A stretch of 64,000 nt of DNA from Flavobacterium daemonense (GCF_007341385.1 NZ_VJYD01000019.1:1-64000); one strand, 5' to 3'. Shown: positions 45,578 through 53,649, numbered from the stretch's first letter. The notes: a model not told the origin generated them from the sequence alone. Made by a program: numbers and translations.

Positions 45578-46471
45578 ATGGAAAATGGTGTAATAAGTCC
45601 GGGAATTTCTCTTCAAGATTTTGATTATGAAGTTAATAAATCAAATAGCGATAAATATATTGAAGTTGCAAAAAATGTAAAACTATATGTAAAAGATTAC
45701 GGAAAAGGAAAACCAGTAATTTTGATTCATGGTTGGCCGCTTTCAAACGAAATGTGGGAATATCAAACCGAATTTTTGGTTCAAAATAATTACAGGGTAA
45801 TCGCATACGACCGCCGTGGATTCGGGAAATCATCTCAGCCTTGGGAAGGTTACGATTACGATACTTTAACCGATGATTTAAGCGAAATTATTGAGCAGCT
45901 TCAACTGGAAAATGTAACACTTGTTGGTTTTTCTATGGGAGGCGGTGAAGTAGTACGCTATTTCAGCAGACATCATGGAAAAGGTGTTGAAAAAGCCGCT
46001 TTGATTTCCTCAATTATTCCATTTTTACTAAAAACAGAAGACAATCCTGATGGTCATCCGAGAGAAAAAAGCGAATCAACCGCAGCAGCAATTAAAGAAG
46101 ACCGAATTGGTTTTTTAGATAATTTTGGGAAAACATTTTTTGGTGTAAACATCATCAACAAACCTTTAAGTACTGCTTTATTAGAATATTACAGAATGCT
46201 TTGTTCTTTTGCTTCTCCGCATGCAACCTTGAAATGCGCAGAATCTTTTTCTTATACTGATTTTAGAAGCGAACTTCAGTCTGTAAATGTTCCAACTTTG
46301 ATTATTCATGGAAACGACGATAAAATTGTTCCTATCGATTTGACTTCTAAAAAAGCATCACAATCCATTGAAAACAATACTTATATTGTTTATGAAGGCG
46401 CTCCACATGGTTTATTTTACACCGACAGAGACAAATTAAACCAAGATTTACTTGAATTTTTAAATTCGTAA
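45578..46471 (+). CDS. Alpha/beta hydrolase, non-heme haloperoxidase-like
   Basis: 297 residues from ATG 45578 (a TTG at 45548 would add ten residues). Oxyanion LIHGWPLSNEMW near 60, nucleophile GFSMGGGE near 128, acid in IHGNDDKIVP near 250, His in GAPHGL near 280. This signature set belongs to the cofactor-free chloroperoxidase/arylesterase group. No signal peptide, so cytosolic; the ~35-residue N-terminal extension is unusual. Natural substrate unknown. Confidence 0.87.
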   Translation: MENGVISPGISLQDFDYEVNKSNSDKYIEVAKNVKLYVKDYGKGKPVILIHGWPLSNEMWEYQTEFLVQNNYRVIAYDRRGFGKSSQPWEGYDYDTLTDDLSEIIEQLQLENVTLVGFSMGGGEVVRYFSRHHGKGVEKAALISSIIPFLLKTEDNPDGHPREKSESTAAAIKEDRIGFLDNFGKTFFGVNIINKPLSTALLEYYRMLCSFASPHATLKCAESFSYTDFRSELQSVNVPTLIIHGNDDKIVPIDLTSKKASQSIENNTYIVYEGAPHGLFYTDRDKLNQDLLEFLNS

Positions 46472-46480
46472 AATAACCTT

Positions 46481-46703
46481 TTGCCACAGATTTTACAGAT
46501 TAAAAGGATTTAAACTTTGTACGTAAAAAAAATCTTTGGTTAAAAACTCTCGCAGATTTTGCAGATTAGCAGATTTTCTTTAGTTGCCAAAAGATTAATC
46601 TGCTAATCCGCAGAATCTGCGTGAACATTTTTTCCACTCACTTTTTAAATCATTTTAATCTCTGACTCGAGCGATAGCGAACAGGCGAAGCAAATCTGTG
46701 GCC
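46481..46703. repeat. Nested palindromic repeat, CCACAGATT family
   Basis: Outer ends TTGCCACAGATTT (46481) and AAATCTGTGGCC (to 46703) enclose a second inverted repeat, CGCAGATTTTGCAG at 46551-46575 against 46597-46621 (25 bp, two mismatches). The outer ends match the element at 3874-3952, so one palindrome appears inserted within another or both grew from one family. Confidence 0.75.
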
Positions 46704-46760
46704 AAATAAAAACCAAACATTCACTGCAATATCAAATGGAATTATCTTAAAAAAGTTTGT

Positions 46761-46768
46761 TATATTTG
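46761..46768 (+). promoter_or_regulatory. -7 box TATATTTG ahead of a structured leader
   Basis: Perfect TAnnTTTG box 346 bp before the GreA/GreB-domain gene, giving a leader of about 340 nt that contains a small ORF and two competing hairpins. Confidence 0.55.
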
Positions 46769-46791
46769 TAAAACAAGCAAAAAATTCCATT

Positions 46792-46896
46792 GTGAGTTCA
46801 CTACTCTTATTTACAGTTTTAACACTAGTGTTTTCTTCTCCAAGAAAACCGCTTTCTGCTGTATTTATCTCACACAGCAAGGCCTTTATTAATTAG
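46792..46896 (+). CDS. Possible leader peptide (34 residues) in the GreA/GreB-domain gene leader
   Basis: GTG-started ORF beginning about 20 bases after the predicted transcription start; product starts VSSLLLFTVLTLVF and ends SHSKAFIN, hydrophobic then basic. Its TAG stop (46894-46896) falls inside hairpin A (GGCCT 46881-46885 with AGGCC 46895-46899). Hairpin B (CCTCCG 46898-46903 with CGGAGG 46927-46932) shares two bases with A, so only one can form fully. The layout resembles an attenuator. No homologue is known to me, and a chance ORF is quite possible. Confidence 0.35.
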   Translation: MSSLLLFTVLTLVFSSPRKPLSAVFISHSKAFIN

Positions 46897-47113
46897 GCCT
46901 CCGTCTATTTCATTTCTTCTTTCAGGCGGAGGATTTACATCTCTTTAAAACATTATTTTATTTGACAAAATCAAATTTTAGTCAGATACTTTTTTGTTTT
47001 TCCACATTTAAGCAATTTGAAAATCAGGCTTTTTAAAAGTTCTGAGCGCTTGCTTTCTACATTTTAAAGAAGAAAAAAATCAAAAAAAATAATACAATTA
47101 AATTTACACAGAT
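46897..47113. other. Remaining leader/intergenic region before the GreA/GreB-domain gene
   Basis: About 215 bp, AT-rich, holding hairpin B of the leader (46898-46932). No further ORF or clear promoter box, so the downstream gene is probably read from the promoter at 46761 or from one I cannot recognise. Confidence 0.4.
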
Positions 47114-47509
47114 ATGAAACCGATTCCCACATTCACCAAATCAGAGCATCAATTTTTAAGAGAATTGATTTTAAAAAGTAAAAACGCAACCAATACTCAA
47201 GAAGCAAATTTGCTATCGAAGGAATTAGATCGCGCGATTATCAGTAAAGAAAGTGATTTAGATCCGTCAATAATCCGAATTAATTCTTTTGTGACTATTG
47301 AAGACGTGAAAGCAAAAAAACAAATGACCATACAAATTGTTCTACCTTCGGCTGCTGATTTAAAAGAATCGAAAATTTCAATTCTTGCTCCTATCAGCGT
47401 TGCGATTATTGGCTTTAAAGAAAATGATCAAGTCGATTGGGAATTGCCTGCGGGAGTAAAAACTTTAAAAATAATTGCAGTGAACAACGAAGAAGTACAT
47501 ACTGCATAA
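47114..47509 (+). CDS. GreA/GreB C-terminal domain protein (Rnk-like)
   Basis: 131 residues. A short N-terminal helical part (TFTKSEHQFLRELILKSK) is followed by the GreA/GreB C-terminal FKBP-like domain (SFVTIEDVKAKKQMTIQIVLP, ILAPISVAIIGFKENDQVDWELPAG). The long coiled coil of true GreA is missing, so it resembles Rnk-type proteins that bind RNA polymerase without cleavage activity. A terminator follows. Regulation may involve the long leader upstream. Confidence 0.82.
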   Translation: MKPIPTFTKSEHQFLRELILKSKNATNTQEANLLSKELDRAIISKESDLDPSIIRINSFVTIEDVKAKKQMTIQIVLPSAADLKESKISILAPISVAIIGFKENDQVDWELPAGVKTLKIIAVNNEEVHTA

Positions 47510-47516
47510 ATTTTAT

Positions 47517-47548
47517 AAACACCTCATCTTACGTGAAGGTGTTTTTTT
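47517..47548 (+). terminator. Intrinsic terminator after the GreA/GreB-domain gene
   Basis: AACACCT paired with AGGTGTT and followed by seven T. Confidence 0.85.
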
Positions 47549-47566
47549 ATATCTGTCTGAAAACAA

Positions 47567-47603
47567 AAAAACTATTCAATATAAGTACTGAATAGTTTTT
47601 TTA
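47567..47603. terminator. Terminator facing the cytochrome c lipoprotein gene
   Basis: AAAACTATTCA paired with TGAATAGTTTT, A-run before and T-run after, so it can work on either strand between convergent genes. Confidence 0.85.
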
Positions 47604-47621
47604 TGTTTCTAAATGCAAATA

Positions 47622-47930
47622 TTACAATTGCGAGTGAATATAATTTGTTATCGAAGCCATATTAGTATCATCTAATTTTGCTTTTTTCTGCATGCGAACC
47701 AAAATTGGCTGCCATTCTTCTTTTGAGAATTTCGTTGGTTCATATAACTTGTGACATTTTGCACAGCTATTTTCATATAAGCTTTTCCCTGCAGCAAGTT
47801 CAGGAGTTAATTCCTTTGCTTTTGCAGTTTCAGTTACTGCAGGCGCAGCTGGTGCAGCAGGCGCTTTTTTTGTACCGCAAGAAGCAAGTAATAATACTGC
47901 AGCGGTTAAAGTTAAAATTTTTGATCTCAT
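47622..47930 (-). CDS. Monoheme cytochrome c-like lipoprotein
   Basis: 102 residues. Lipoprotein signal ending LLASC (Cys18), an Ala/Pro linker (about 23-33), then a small cytochrome c domain with heme site C56-AK-C59-H60. M80 or M91 could be the sixth ligand. Likely a periplasmic or outer-membrane-tethered electron carrier. It is not beside an oxidase here, so its partner is unknown. Confidence 0.85.
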   Translation of the reverse strand: MRSKILTLTAAVLLLASCGTKKAPAAPAAPAVTETAKAKELTPELAAGKSLYENSCAKCHKLYEPTKFSKEEWQPILVRMQKKAKLDDTNMASITNYIHSQL

Positions 47931-47961
47931 TGCTTAGTCTTTGTTTTTAATTTAAGTAAAT

Positions 47962-47996
47962 ATAAAAAAATCCCACATGCCAAAACATATGGGATT
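47962..47996 (-). terminator. Intrinsic terminator after the cyclophilin-FKBP gene
   Basis: On the minus strand AATCCCATATG and CATGTGGGATT form a stem followed by seven T. Confidence 0.8.
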
Positions 47997-48031
47997 ACTA
48001 TTTAAAACAATACTAAATTGTTCTAGAAATC

Positions 48032-48964
48032 TTATTTAACATCCATTAATTCAACGTCAAAAATCAAAGTTGCGTTTGGTGGAATAACTCCTCCTGCACC
48101 TGATGGTCCGTAAGCCAAATCAGATGGAATTACAAAACGAGCTTTGTCTCCAACTTGCAATAAAGCAATACCTTCGTCCCATCCTTCGATAACTTGTCCA
48201 ATTCCTAATTTAAATTCGATTGGTTTTTTTCTTGGGTAAGAAGAATCAAAAACTTTTCCGTTTTCTAAAGAACCTTCGTAGTGAACAGAAACTGTTTTTC
48301 CTGCTTCAGCTCTTTTTCCTTCACCTTTTTGAATCATTTTATAACGCAAACCGCTTTCTGTTTTATCAAAACCAGCAGCTAATTGTTCCATTTTTGCTTC
48401 AGATTCCGCTTTTAAAGCCGCTTCTCTTTTTAGACGAGCACCTTTTAAACCAATGAAAGCCTCAATCGCATTAAATTTTTGAGCTTCATCACCAACTCTG
48501 ATAATTTCAACTGACTCTAATGCATCACCTTGAGCAACAGAATCAACAACATCTTGTCCTTCAACAACATATCCAAAAACACTGTGTTTTCCATCTAACC
48601 AAGGAGTTGGAACGTGCGTAATGAAAAATTGAGAACCGTTGCTTCCAGGTCCTGAATTTGCCATAGATAAAACTCCCGGACGATCGTGTTTTAAAGTTGG
48701 GTGAAATTCATCGTCAAATTTATATCCAGGATCTCCAGTTCCAGTTCCTTTAGGACAACCACCCTGAATCATAAAATCAGCGATAACTCTATGAAAGTTT
48801 AATCCGTCATAGAATTTTTGTCCTTGAGGTTTTACTTTATTTTCCATATTTCCTTCTGCAAGAGCAACAAAGTTTCCTACAGTTCCTGGTGTCAAATCGT
48901 GTGTCAATTTTACTAAAATTGAACCTTTGCTAGTATTGAATTTAGCGTATATTCCGTTTTCCAT
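48032..48964 (-). CDS. Dual-domain peptidyl-prolyl isomerase: cyclophilin fused to FKBP
   Basis: 310 residues from ATG 48964; the ATG at 48991 overlaps the promoter box and is rejected. Residues ~1-160 are a cyclophilin ([14 protein letters not shown] with the catalytic Arg, [27 protein letters not shown]); a ~45-residue helical linker follows; residues ~205-310 are an FKBP ([51 protein letters not shown]). Both active sites look intact. Such two-family immunophilins are known from Flavobacterium and a few other lineages. No signal peptide, so cytosolic folding is expected. Confidence 0.93.
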   Translation of the reverse strand: MENGIYAKFNTSKGSILVKLTHDLTPGTVGNFVALAEGNMENKVKPQGQKFYDGLNFHRVIADFMIQGGCPKGTGTGDPGYKFDDEFHPTLKHDRPGVLSMANSGPGSNGSQFFITHVPTPWLDGKHSVFGYVVEGQDVVDSVAQGDALESVEIIRVGDEAQKFNAIEAFIGLKGARLKREAALKAESEAKMEQLAAGFDKTESGLRYKMIQKGEGKRAEAGKTVSVHYEGSLENGKVFDSSYPRKKPIEFKLGIGQVIEGWDEGIALLQVGDKARFVIPSDLAYGPSGAGGVIPPNATLIFDVELMDVK

Positions 48965-48988
48965 TTTGTATTTTTTTTTATTCGAATG

Positions 48989-48996
48989 CAAATTTA
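48989..48996 (-). promoter_or_regulatory. -7 box TAAATTTG for the cyclophilin-FKBP gene
   Basis: Read on the minus strand, matches TAnnTTTG, 24 bases before ATG 48964; it decides the start. Confidence 0.6.
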
Positions 48997-49011
48997 CAAA
49001 TTAATTATTTA

Positions 49012-50184
49012 TCAATTTGTCTTTCTATTTTTAGATTTATATGTGAGTCCATAAACAACAAATGACAATGCTGATAAGCCAACACAACCGATAGCAACTG
49101 CGTGCCATCCGCCCATTTTCCAAAGCATTAATCCATATGCAGATCCAGCTGCAGTTCCTAAAAAGCTAAACGACATAAATACTGTATTTAGTCGGTTTCT
49201 GGCTTCTGGCAATAATGAATAAACTCGGGTCTGATTTGAAATGTGAACGCCTTGAATCCCTATATCAATAAACACAATTCCAATTGCAATTCCGATTACA
49301 CTTTCAATTGAAAAATAAAAAATCAGAAAACTAATCAAGATCAACAAACAGCCGTAACCAACTGCAATTCTGGAATTTCCTTTATCTCCAATTTTACCCA
49401 CCAAAGGCGCCGCCAAAGCTCCAGAAGCACCAACAATTCCGAACAAACCGATTGTCGCGCTATTGAAATGAAAAGGCTCACCTGAAAGCAACAAAACCAT
49501 TGTGGTCCAGAAAGCTCCAAATTGAGCAAAACTGAAAACATTTATTGCTGTAGCTTCACGCAAAATCGGCTGTGTTCTTATAAGAGTAAAAAGCGACTGA
49601 ATCAATTGTCCATAAGTTCCCTGAAACTGAGGTTTATTGACTGGAAATTTGCTTTGAATTACAAAAAAGATCAGCAGACAAATTCCTGCCGCGATATAAA
49701 ACATCGATCGCCAGCCCAAAACCTGACCAATAAGTCCGCTTAAAGTTCTCGAAAGCAAAATCCCGACTAATAAACCGCTCATAATTGTTCCAATAACTTT
49801 TCCGCGCTGTTCTGGCGTACTTAATGACGCCGCCAAAGGCAAAATAAGCTGTGGTACAATCGATGTGATTCCGATTAATAAGGAAGCGATTTGTAAAATC
49901 AGAAAACTTTTGGCCGTTGCTGCAATCAATAAAGCGATTACAGAAGCAAAAGTGGTGATCAAAATTTGTTTTTTACGTTCTAATTTGTCACCAAGAGGCA
50001 CCATAAAAAACAGCCCAATTGCATAACCCGCCTGCGTCAGATACGTTATTGTTCCAGCGCTGGCTTCGGGAATTTTAAATTCGTTGGCAATTAAAACAAT
50101 CAAAGGCTGGCAGTAATAAAGATTTGCAACTATAAGACCAGTGCAAACTGCCATAAACAAGACATTGGTTTTAGATAAATTCAT
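49012..50184 (-). CDS. Major facilitator superfamily exporter
   Basis: 390 residues, twelve hydrophobic segments. The signature loop between helices 2 and 3 is GDKLERKKQI near 64, and the central loop with helix 6-7 is near 180-210. It resembles sugar-efflux/drug-efflux MFS members. Substrate unknown. The -7 box TATTTTTG ends only 4 bases before the ATG, implying a leaderless mRNA or a later start at Met11. Confidence 0.88.
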   Translation of the reverse strand: MNLSKTNVLFMAVCTGLIVANLYYCQPLIVLIANEFKIPEASAGTITYLTQAGYAIGLFFMVPLGDKLERKKQILITTFASVIALLIAATAKSFLILQIASLLIGITSIVPQLILPLAASLSTPEQRGKVIGTIMSGLLVGILLSRTLSGLIGQVLGWRSMFYIAAGICLLIFFVIQSKFPVNKPQFQGTYGQLIQSLFTLIRTQPILREATAINVFSFAQFGAFWTTMVLLLSGEPFHFNSATIGLFGIVGASGALAAPLVGKIGDKGNSRIAVGYGCLLILISFLIFYFSIESVIGIAIGIVFIDIGIQGVHISNQTRVYSLLPEARNRLNTVFMSFSFLGTAAGSAYGLMLWKMGGWHAVAIGCVGLSALSFVVYGLTYKSKNRKTN

Positions 50185-50188
50185 GGTG

Positions 50189-50196
50189 CAAAAATA
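50189..50196 (-). promoter_or_regulatory. -7 box TATTTTTG for the MFS gene
   Basis: Read on the minus strand, matches TAnnTTTG, with 4 bases between its last G and the ATG. Confidence 0.5.
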
Positions 50197-50267
50197 CCAT
50201 CAATATTTAACCTAGACTTATAATTAAAGTTATTTTTTTACTAAAATCTGTGTAAAACCGCGTCTTT

Positions 50268-50331
50268 GCGATGGCGAATCTGTCTCATCTGCCTCGATTT
50301 TAGAACGCGGATGAAACAGATTCGCCATCGC
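50268..50331. repeat. Inverted repeat with GCGATGGCGAATCTGT arms
   Basis: Perfect 16-bp arms at 50268-50283 and 50316-50331 around a 32-bp core, between the MFS and cupin genes. Outer words (CTGTGTAAAACCGCG, CGCGAAAACACGG) may extend the pairing. Confidence 0.75.
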
Positions 50332-50357
50332 GAAAACACGGATATCACTGATTTAAT

Positions 50358-50696
50358 TTATTTCAAAAAATCTTCGCGAACCGGACTAAAAACATCCGTA
50401 AGCATGCCGCTTTCAAGACATACAACGCCATGAACAGCGTGAGGCGGAATGTAAAAACTGTCTCCTTCTTTTAAGTTTTGTGTTACACCACTTATCGTTA
50501 CATCAAATTTTCCGCTTGCGATATACGTCACCTGTGAGTGGTAATGATCGTGTAAAACGCCAATACCGCCTTTTTCAAAATGAACATTTACGAGCATAAT
50601 TCTGTCATCATAGGCCAAAATTTTACGCTTAATTCCCTCTCCTACAACTTCCCATTCTATGTCGTCACCTTTTATAAATTCTTTACTAGTTGCCAT
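50358..50696 (-). CDS. Small cupin domain protein
   Basis: 112 residues from ATG 50696, placed 1 bp after the stop of the upstream gene; a longer frame to 50720 lies inside that gene. Cupin motif 1 appears as GVLHDHYHSQVTYIASGKFDVT and motif 2 as GDSFYIPPHAVHGV, with the metal His/Glu set largely kept. Role unknown; such single cupins often act on sugars or pectin-derived compounds. It is the last gene of a three-gene minus-strand run with the archaemetzincin and TIM-barrel genes. Confidence 0.85.
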   Translation of the reverse strand: MATSKEFIKGDDIEWEVVGEGIKRKILAYDDRIMLVNVHFEKGGIGVLHDHYHSQVTYIASGKFDVTISGVTQNLKEGDSFYIPPHAVHGVVCLESGMLTDVFSPVREDFLK

Positions 50697-50697
50697 T

Positions 50698-51609
50698 TTA
50701 TTTATTTTTAATTTTTTCAAGATCTTTTTGCATCAACGCTAATCCTGCGTCAAGATTGTTTTCTTGAAAGTATTTTTCTAATTCTTTTAACCTTTTAACA
50801 TTATCATATTTCAAACCTGAATTCAGCTTTCTTTGACAAAGCGAACATAATCTAATCAAATGACTGTCTGTTTCATACATGCTGTTTGTGCCGTTCATAA
50901 CACAATTTGCTTCCGTACAATGATGAAGCCCAAACATATGTCCAATTTCATGCGAGCAAATTTTCAGTAATCGATCTAAAGCCAAAGTAAAATCGGCGTC
51001 TTTCTGCATTCTATAAATCGAACTTACCGCAATTCTATCTTGATAAGATGCTAATCCAAAAACATAATTCCATTCCGGTTTTGGGTACAAGTCCTTTTCT
51101 GTAATCGCCATTAATGCAATTCCGCCAGAAGGTTTTTCTTTTTTTAAAACATCATTTAAAATATAACCTGCTAAAAATTGTTCCTGTTCCATATCGCCAA
51201 TTCTTCTGGCACGATCTGGAACAATATCATTTGAAACTTTTTCCAAAATCTTAGTCTCTAGTTGAAAAAATATTTTCAGATATTGACGAACTAATTCAAT
51301 TTGTTTTTGCTGTTCCAAATTAAATTCACCTATAGGCTGTAAATAAATGATATTTTCCTTTTCGGTTGGAACAACATGTTTTGTCCTCAAGAATTGCTCA
51401 AAAGTTTGTTTTCTTTCATTGTGCGAATATAGCCATTCGCCAAAAACAGGATCCGCAAGCTTGACATCATTGGCTTTAATATCAATAAAATAAGGTTGTG
51501 GCGGTGACTCAAGCAATGCAATTGTCGTTGCATCGAGAGTAGTTTTCTCTTTTTTATTTGATTGACAAGAACAAAAAATCACTAAAAGCACCAACACAAG
51601 CTTATTCAT
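50698..51609 (-). CDS. Archaemetzincin family zinc metalloprotease, lipoprotein form
   Basis: 303 residues. Lipoprotein signal ending IFCSC (Cys about 15). The zinc site HEIGHMFGLHHC matches HExxHxxGxxHC, and the following TEANCVM and late CSLC complete the four-Cys second zinc site of archaemetzincins. Catalytic Glu is present. Most described archaemetzincins are cytosolic and shorter; this one has an N-terminal extension and lipid anchor, implying an envelope protease or peptidase. Neighbours: cupin gene downstream (1 bp) and TIM-barrel gene upstream (13 bp). Confidence 0.85.
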   Translation of the reverse strand: MNKLVLVLLVIFCSCQSNKKEKTTLDATTIALLESPPQPYFIDIKANDVKLADPVFGEWLYSHNERKQTFEQFLRTKHVVPTEKENIIYLQPIGEFNLEQQKQIELVRQYLKIFFQLETKILEKVSNDIVPDRARRIGDMEQEQFLAGYILNDVLKKEKPSGGIALMAITEKDLYPKPEWNYVFGLASYQDRIAVSSIYRMQKDADFTLALDRLLKICSHEIGHMFGLHHCTEANCVMNGTNSMYETDSHLIRLCSLCQRKLNSGLKYDNVKRLKELEKYFQENNLDAGLALMQKDLEKIKNK

Positions 51610-51622
51610 AAATTATAATGAA

Positions 51623-52495
51623 TTAAATTAATTCTTTCGCAATAAAATCACAGCTTGTTTTAATAGATTCAAAAGCATTTCCGGCAAAATTATTTTCCTG
51701 TTCAACAAAAAAATGAAGTATTCCAGATTGTTTGGCCGCTGCAAAAAATGGCTTAAAATCAATTAACCCCGAACCAATTTCAGTATTCAGCGCCTGATTT
51801 GTTTTGTCCATATCTTTTACATGCCACATTTTAAATCTTCCCGGATTTTCTTTAAACAATTTTAAAGAGTCATTTCCAGAACGGGCAACCCAATATAAAT
51901 CTAATTCAAAATAAACTAAGTCTTTGTCGGTTTCCGTCAGCAAAATTTCATAGCCTGTAACGCCGTCATGTTTTTGAAATTCAAAATCATGATTGTGATA
52001 CGCTAATTTCAACCCTGCTTTTTTACACATTTTTGCAGCTTCATTTAAGCGCAAAGCTATCTTTTTGTAATCTTGAATGCTCTTTCTATACGGTTCATCA
52101 ACCCATGGAACAGTAAGAAATTCGTTTTTCAGGATTTTTGCCGCTTCAATTGCCGCAATAAGTTCAGCGATATTTCCATCGTATAAATAACTTCCCAAAT
52201 TATAATGTCCGCTCAGCGCTTTTAGATTATTATCGTCTAGAATCTTTCTTAATTCTTTTGGCGATAATCCCCAAAACTGATCTTTTATGGAAAAACCGTA
52301 TGTTTCAACAGTTGTAAAACCAGCTTTTGCAACATTTTCCAAAGTTGATTTTACGTCTTTTGGCAGCTCGTCGCGCAATGTATATAACTGTAAACCTATT
52401 TCTTTTTTGTTCATTGTAAAAGCTAATGATGGCAAGGCTAAAACTGCAGCGGCAGCCAAGCTTGTATTAATAATAAAGTTTCGTCTTGTTGTCAT
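51623..52495 (-). CDS. Sugar phosphate isomerase/epimerase-like TIM barrel with Tat-like signal
   Basis: 290 residues from ATG 52495; MTTRRNFIINTSLAAAAVLA is a twin-arginine type signal, so this ATG is preferred over the one at 52516. The AP-endonuclease-2 fold barrel follows: IGLQLYTLRDE near 33, YHNHDFEF near 165, ELDLYWVARSG near 195, WHVKDMD near 225, and HFFVEQEN near 260, with the metal Glu/His/Asp set. Export suggests action on periplasmic sugar derivatives. Heads a three-gene unit with the archaemetzincin and cupin. Confidence 0.83.
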   Translation of the reverse strand: MTTRRNFIINTSLAAAAVLALPSLAFTMNKKEIGLQLYTLRDELPKDVKSTLENVAKAGFTTVETYGFSIKDQFWGLSPKELRKILDDNNLKALSGHYNLGSYLYDGNIAELIAAIEAAKILKNEFLTVPWVDEPYRKSIQDYKKIALRLNEAAKMCKKAGLKLAYHNHDFEFQKHDGVTGYEILLTETDKDLVYFELDLYWVARSGNDSLKLFKENPGRFKMWHVKDMDKTNQALNTEIGSGLIDFKPFFAAAKQSGILHFFVEQENNFAGNAFESIKTSCDFIAKELI

Positions 52496-52553
52496 TTTAA
52501 TTTCAAAAAAATCCAAAAGTAAAGCTACTCTTTTTATCGAAACTGTTTACAAA

Positions 52554-53096
52554 TCACTCAAAAAATTGATTTTCAAAATCATTAATAAAATCGGCAAGTG
52601 CTTTTACGGTTTCAGAATTCGTGATTTTTCCCTCACTGTCCATTTTTCCGCGAATGCCTTGGATTAATAATGTTGAAGAATTATCAAATTTGGCCTCAAG
52701 CGTTTTCATGACAAGCAAAAGTTGCTCATGTCCCATTTCACCTGAAGCGGAAGCAGTGACAAGTCCAGTCTTTTTTCCTGAAAAAACAGTGGTCGAAACA
52801 CACCATTCTAAAGCATTTTTTAAAGTTCCCGGCAAACTGAAAACATATTCCGGCGTGCAAATTAAAACGCCATCGGCTTGAGCTATTTTGTTTCTGAATT
52901 CCGTTACGCTTTTTGGTACATTTTCATTATCAAGATCGGGATTGAAGTGGGGCAATTGATCTAATTTCTCGAAAATTTCGATCTCGAATTCCGATTTAAT
53001 ATTTTCTTAAATGTGTTTTAGAATTTTGAAATTGCTGGCGTTTTTGCGAGTGCTGCCGTTTATCGCGAAGATTTTAATTTTTTGTAGAGAAATCAT
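52554..53096 (-). pseudogene. NADPH-dependent FMN reductase gene broken by an in-frame stop
   Basis: Read on the minus strand from ATG 53096, the frame gives a start with KIKIFAINGSTRKNASN (the flavin phosphate loop), then a TAA stop at codon 30 (53009-53007), and continues without frame change through IKSEFEIEIFEKLDQLPHF, GVLICTPEYVFSLPGTLKNAL and on to the normal end. Joined, it is 180 residues, the usual family length. The 133-residue frame left after the stop (from 52955, TTG) lacks the FMN loop. A single C-to-T or A-to-T change explains it. The transposase gene ends 14 bp upstream. Confidence 0.85.
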
Positions 53097-53110
53097 CCCA
53101 TAAAATATCT

Positions 53111-53572
53111 TTAAATTAATTCTTTAAAGATAAACTTTTCATCAAAATCAATTTCAAATTTATTAAGAAAGTCAATATATTCCTCTCTGAATGTTTTATT
53201 TTTATGATGCAGTTCTTGATTATGAATATAATTTATAACAGCACTCAAATGCGATTTACTATATGAAAATGCCCCATATCCTTCTTGCCATTCAAAATGA
53301 GCATTTACAAATTTGTTTTCATTTATCCATTTTGATGAGTTTTGTTTTATACTTTTCATTAATTCAGAGATAGACTGTACTGGTCTTATTCCAATTAAAA
53401 TATGAATATGATCTGAAACGCCATTTATGGCCAACAGCTTATGGTTATTATTTTTAATAACTCCTGAAATATATTTGTATAATTCATCTTTCCATGTATT
53501 GTGAATGATTGCATTTCTGTACTTTACGGCGAATACAAAATGAATATGTATTTGTGTATATGTGTTGGGCAT
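53111..53572 (-). mobile_element. IS200-like / REP-associated tyrosine transposase (Y1_Tnp)
   Basis: 153 residues, intact. HUH motif D-H55-I-H57-I near the centre and the catalytic Tyr115 in VINYIHNQELHH; the start NTYTQIHIHFVFAVKYR is typical of the Y1 transposase fold. These enzymes cut and join single-stranded DNA at hairpins. A unit of the neighbouring two-hairpin repeat lies 13 bp upstream of its ATG, and four more follow, so it is better read as a REP-associated transposase (RAYT) than as a free IS200. Base use looks like its neighbours. Confidence 0.9.
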
Positions 53573-53584
53573 TTCTTAGATATA

Positions 53585-53649
53585 GTCCCTACGGGACATT
53601 AATTCTTAACTATTTTTTCTTTCTACCAATATTTTATTCCTAACGGAAT
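53585..53649 (-). repeat. REP-like unit at the transposase 5' end (inverted orientation)
   Basis: On the minus strand: hairpin ATTCC-GTTA-GGAAT (53649-53636), then AAAATATTGGTAGAAA, then hairpin GTCCC-GTA-GGGAC (53597-53585), then the transposase ATG 13 bases on. Same order and linker as the plus-strand units further right, but opposite direction. The first stem differs from theirs by a G-C to A-T pair swap. Confidence 0.85.

Noticed and set aside
47678-47950. 90-codon plus-strand ORF opposite the cytochrome lipoprotein
   Set aside because: The opposite strand has a lipobox and CxxCH site; this frame is Leu/Phe-rich noise.
52554-52955. Intact 133-residue FMN reductase starting at TTG 52955
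   Set aside because: It lacks the N-terminal flavin-binding loop, which is still readable upstream in the same frame across a single stop codon, so a broken gene explains the data better.
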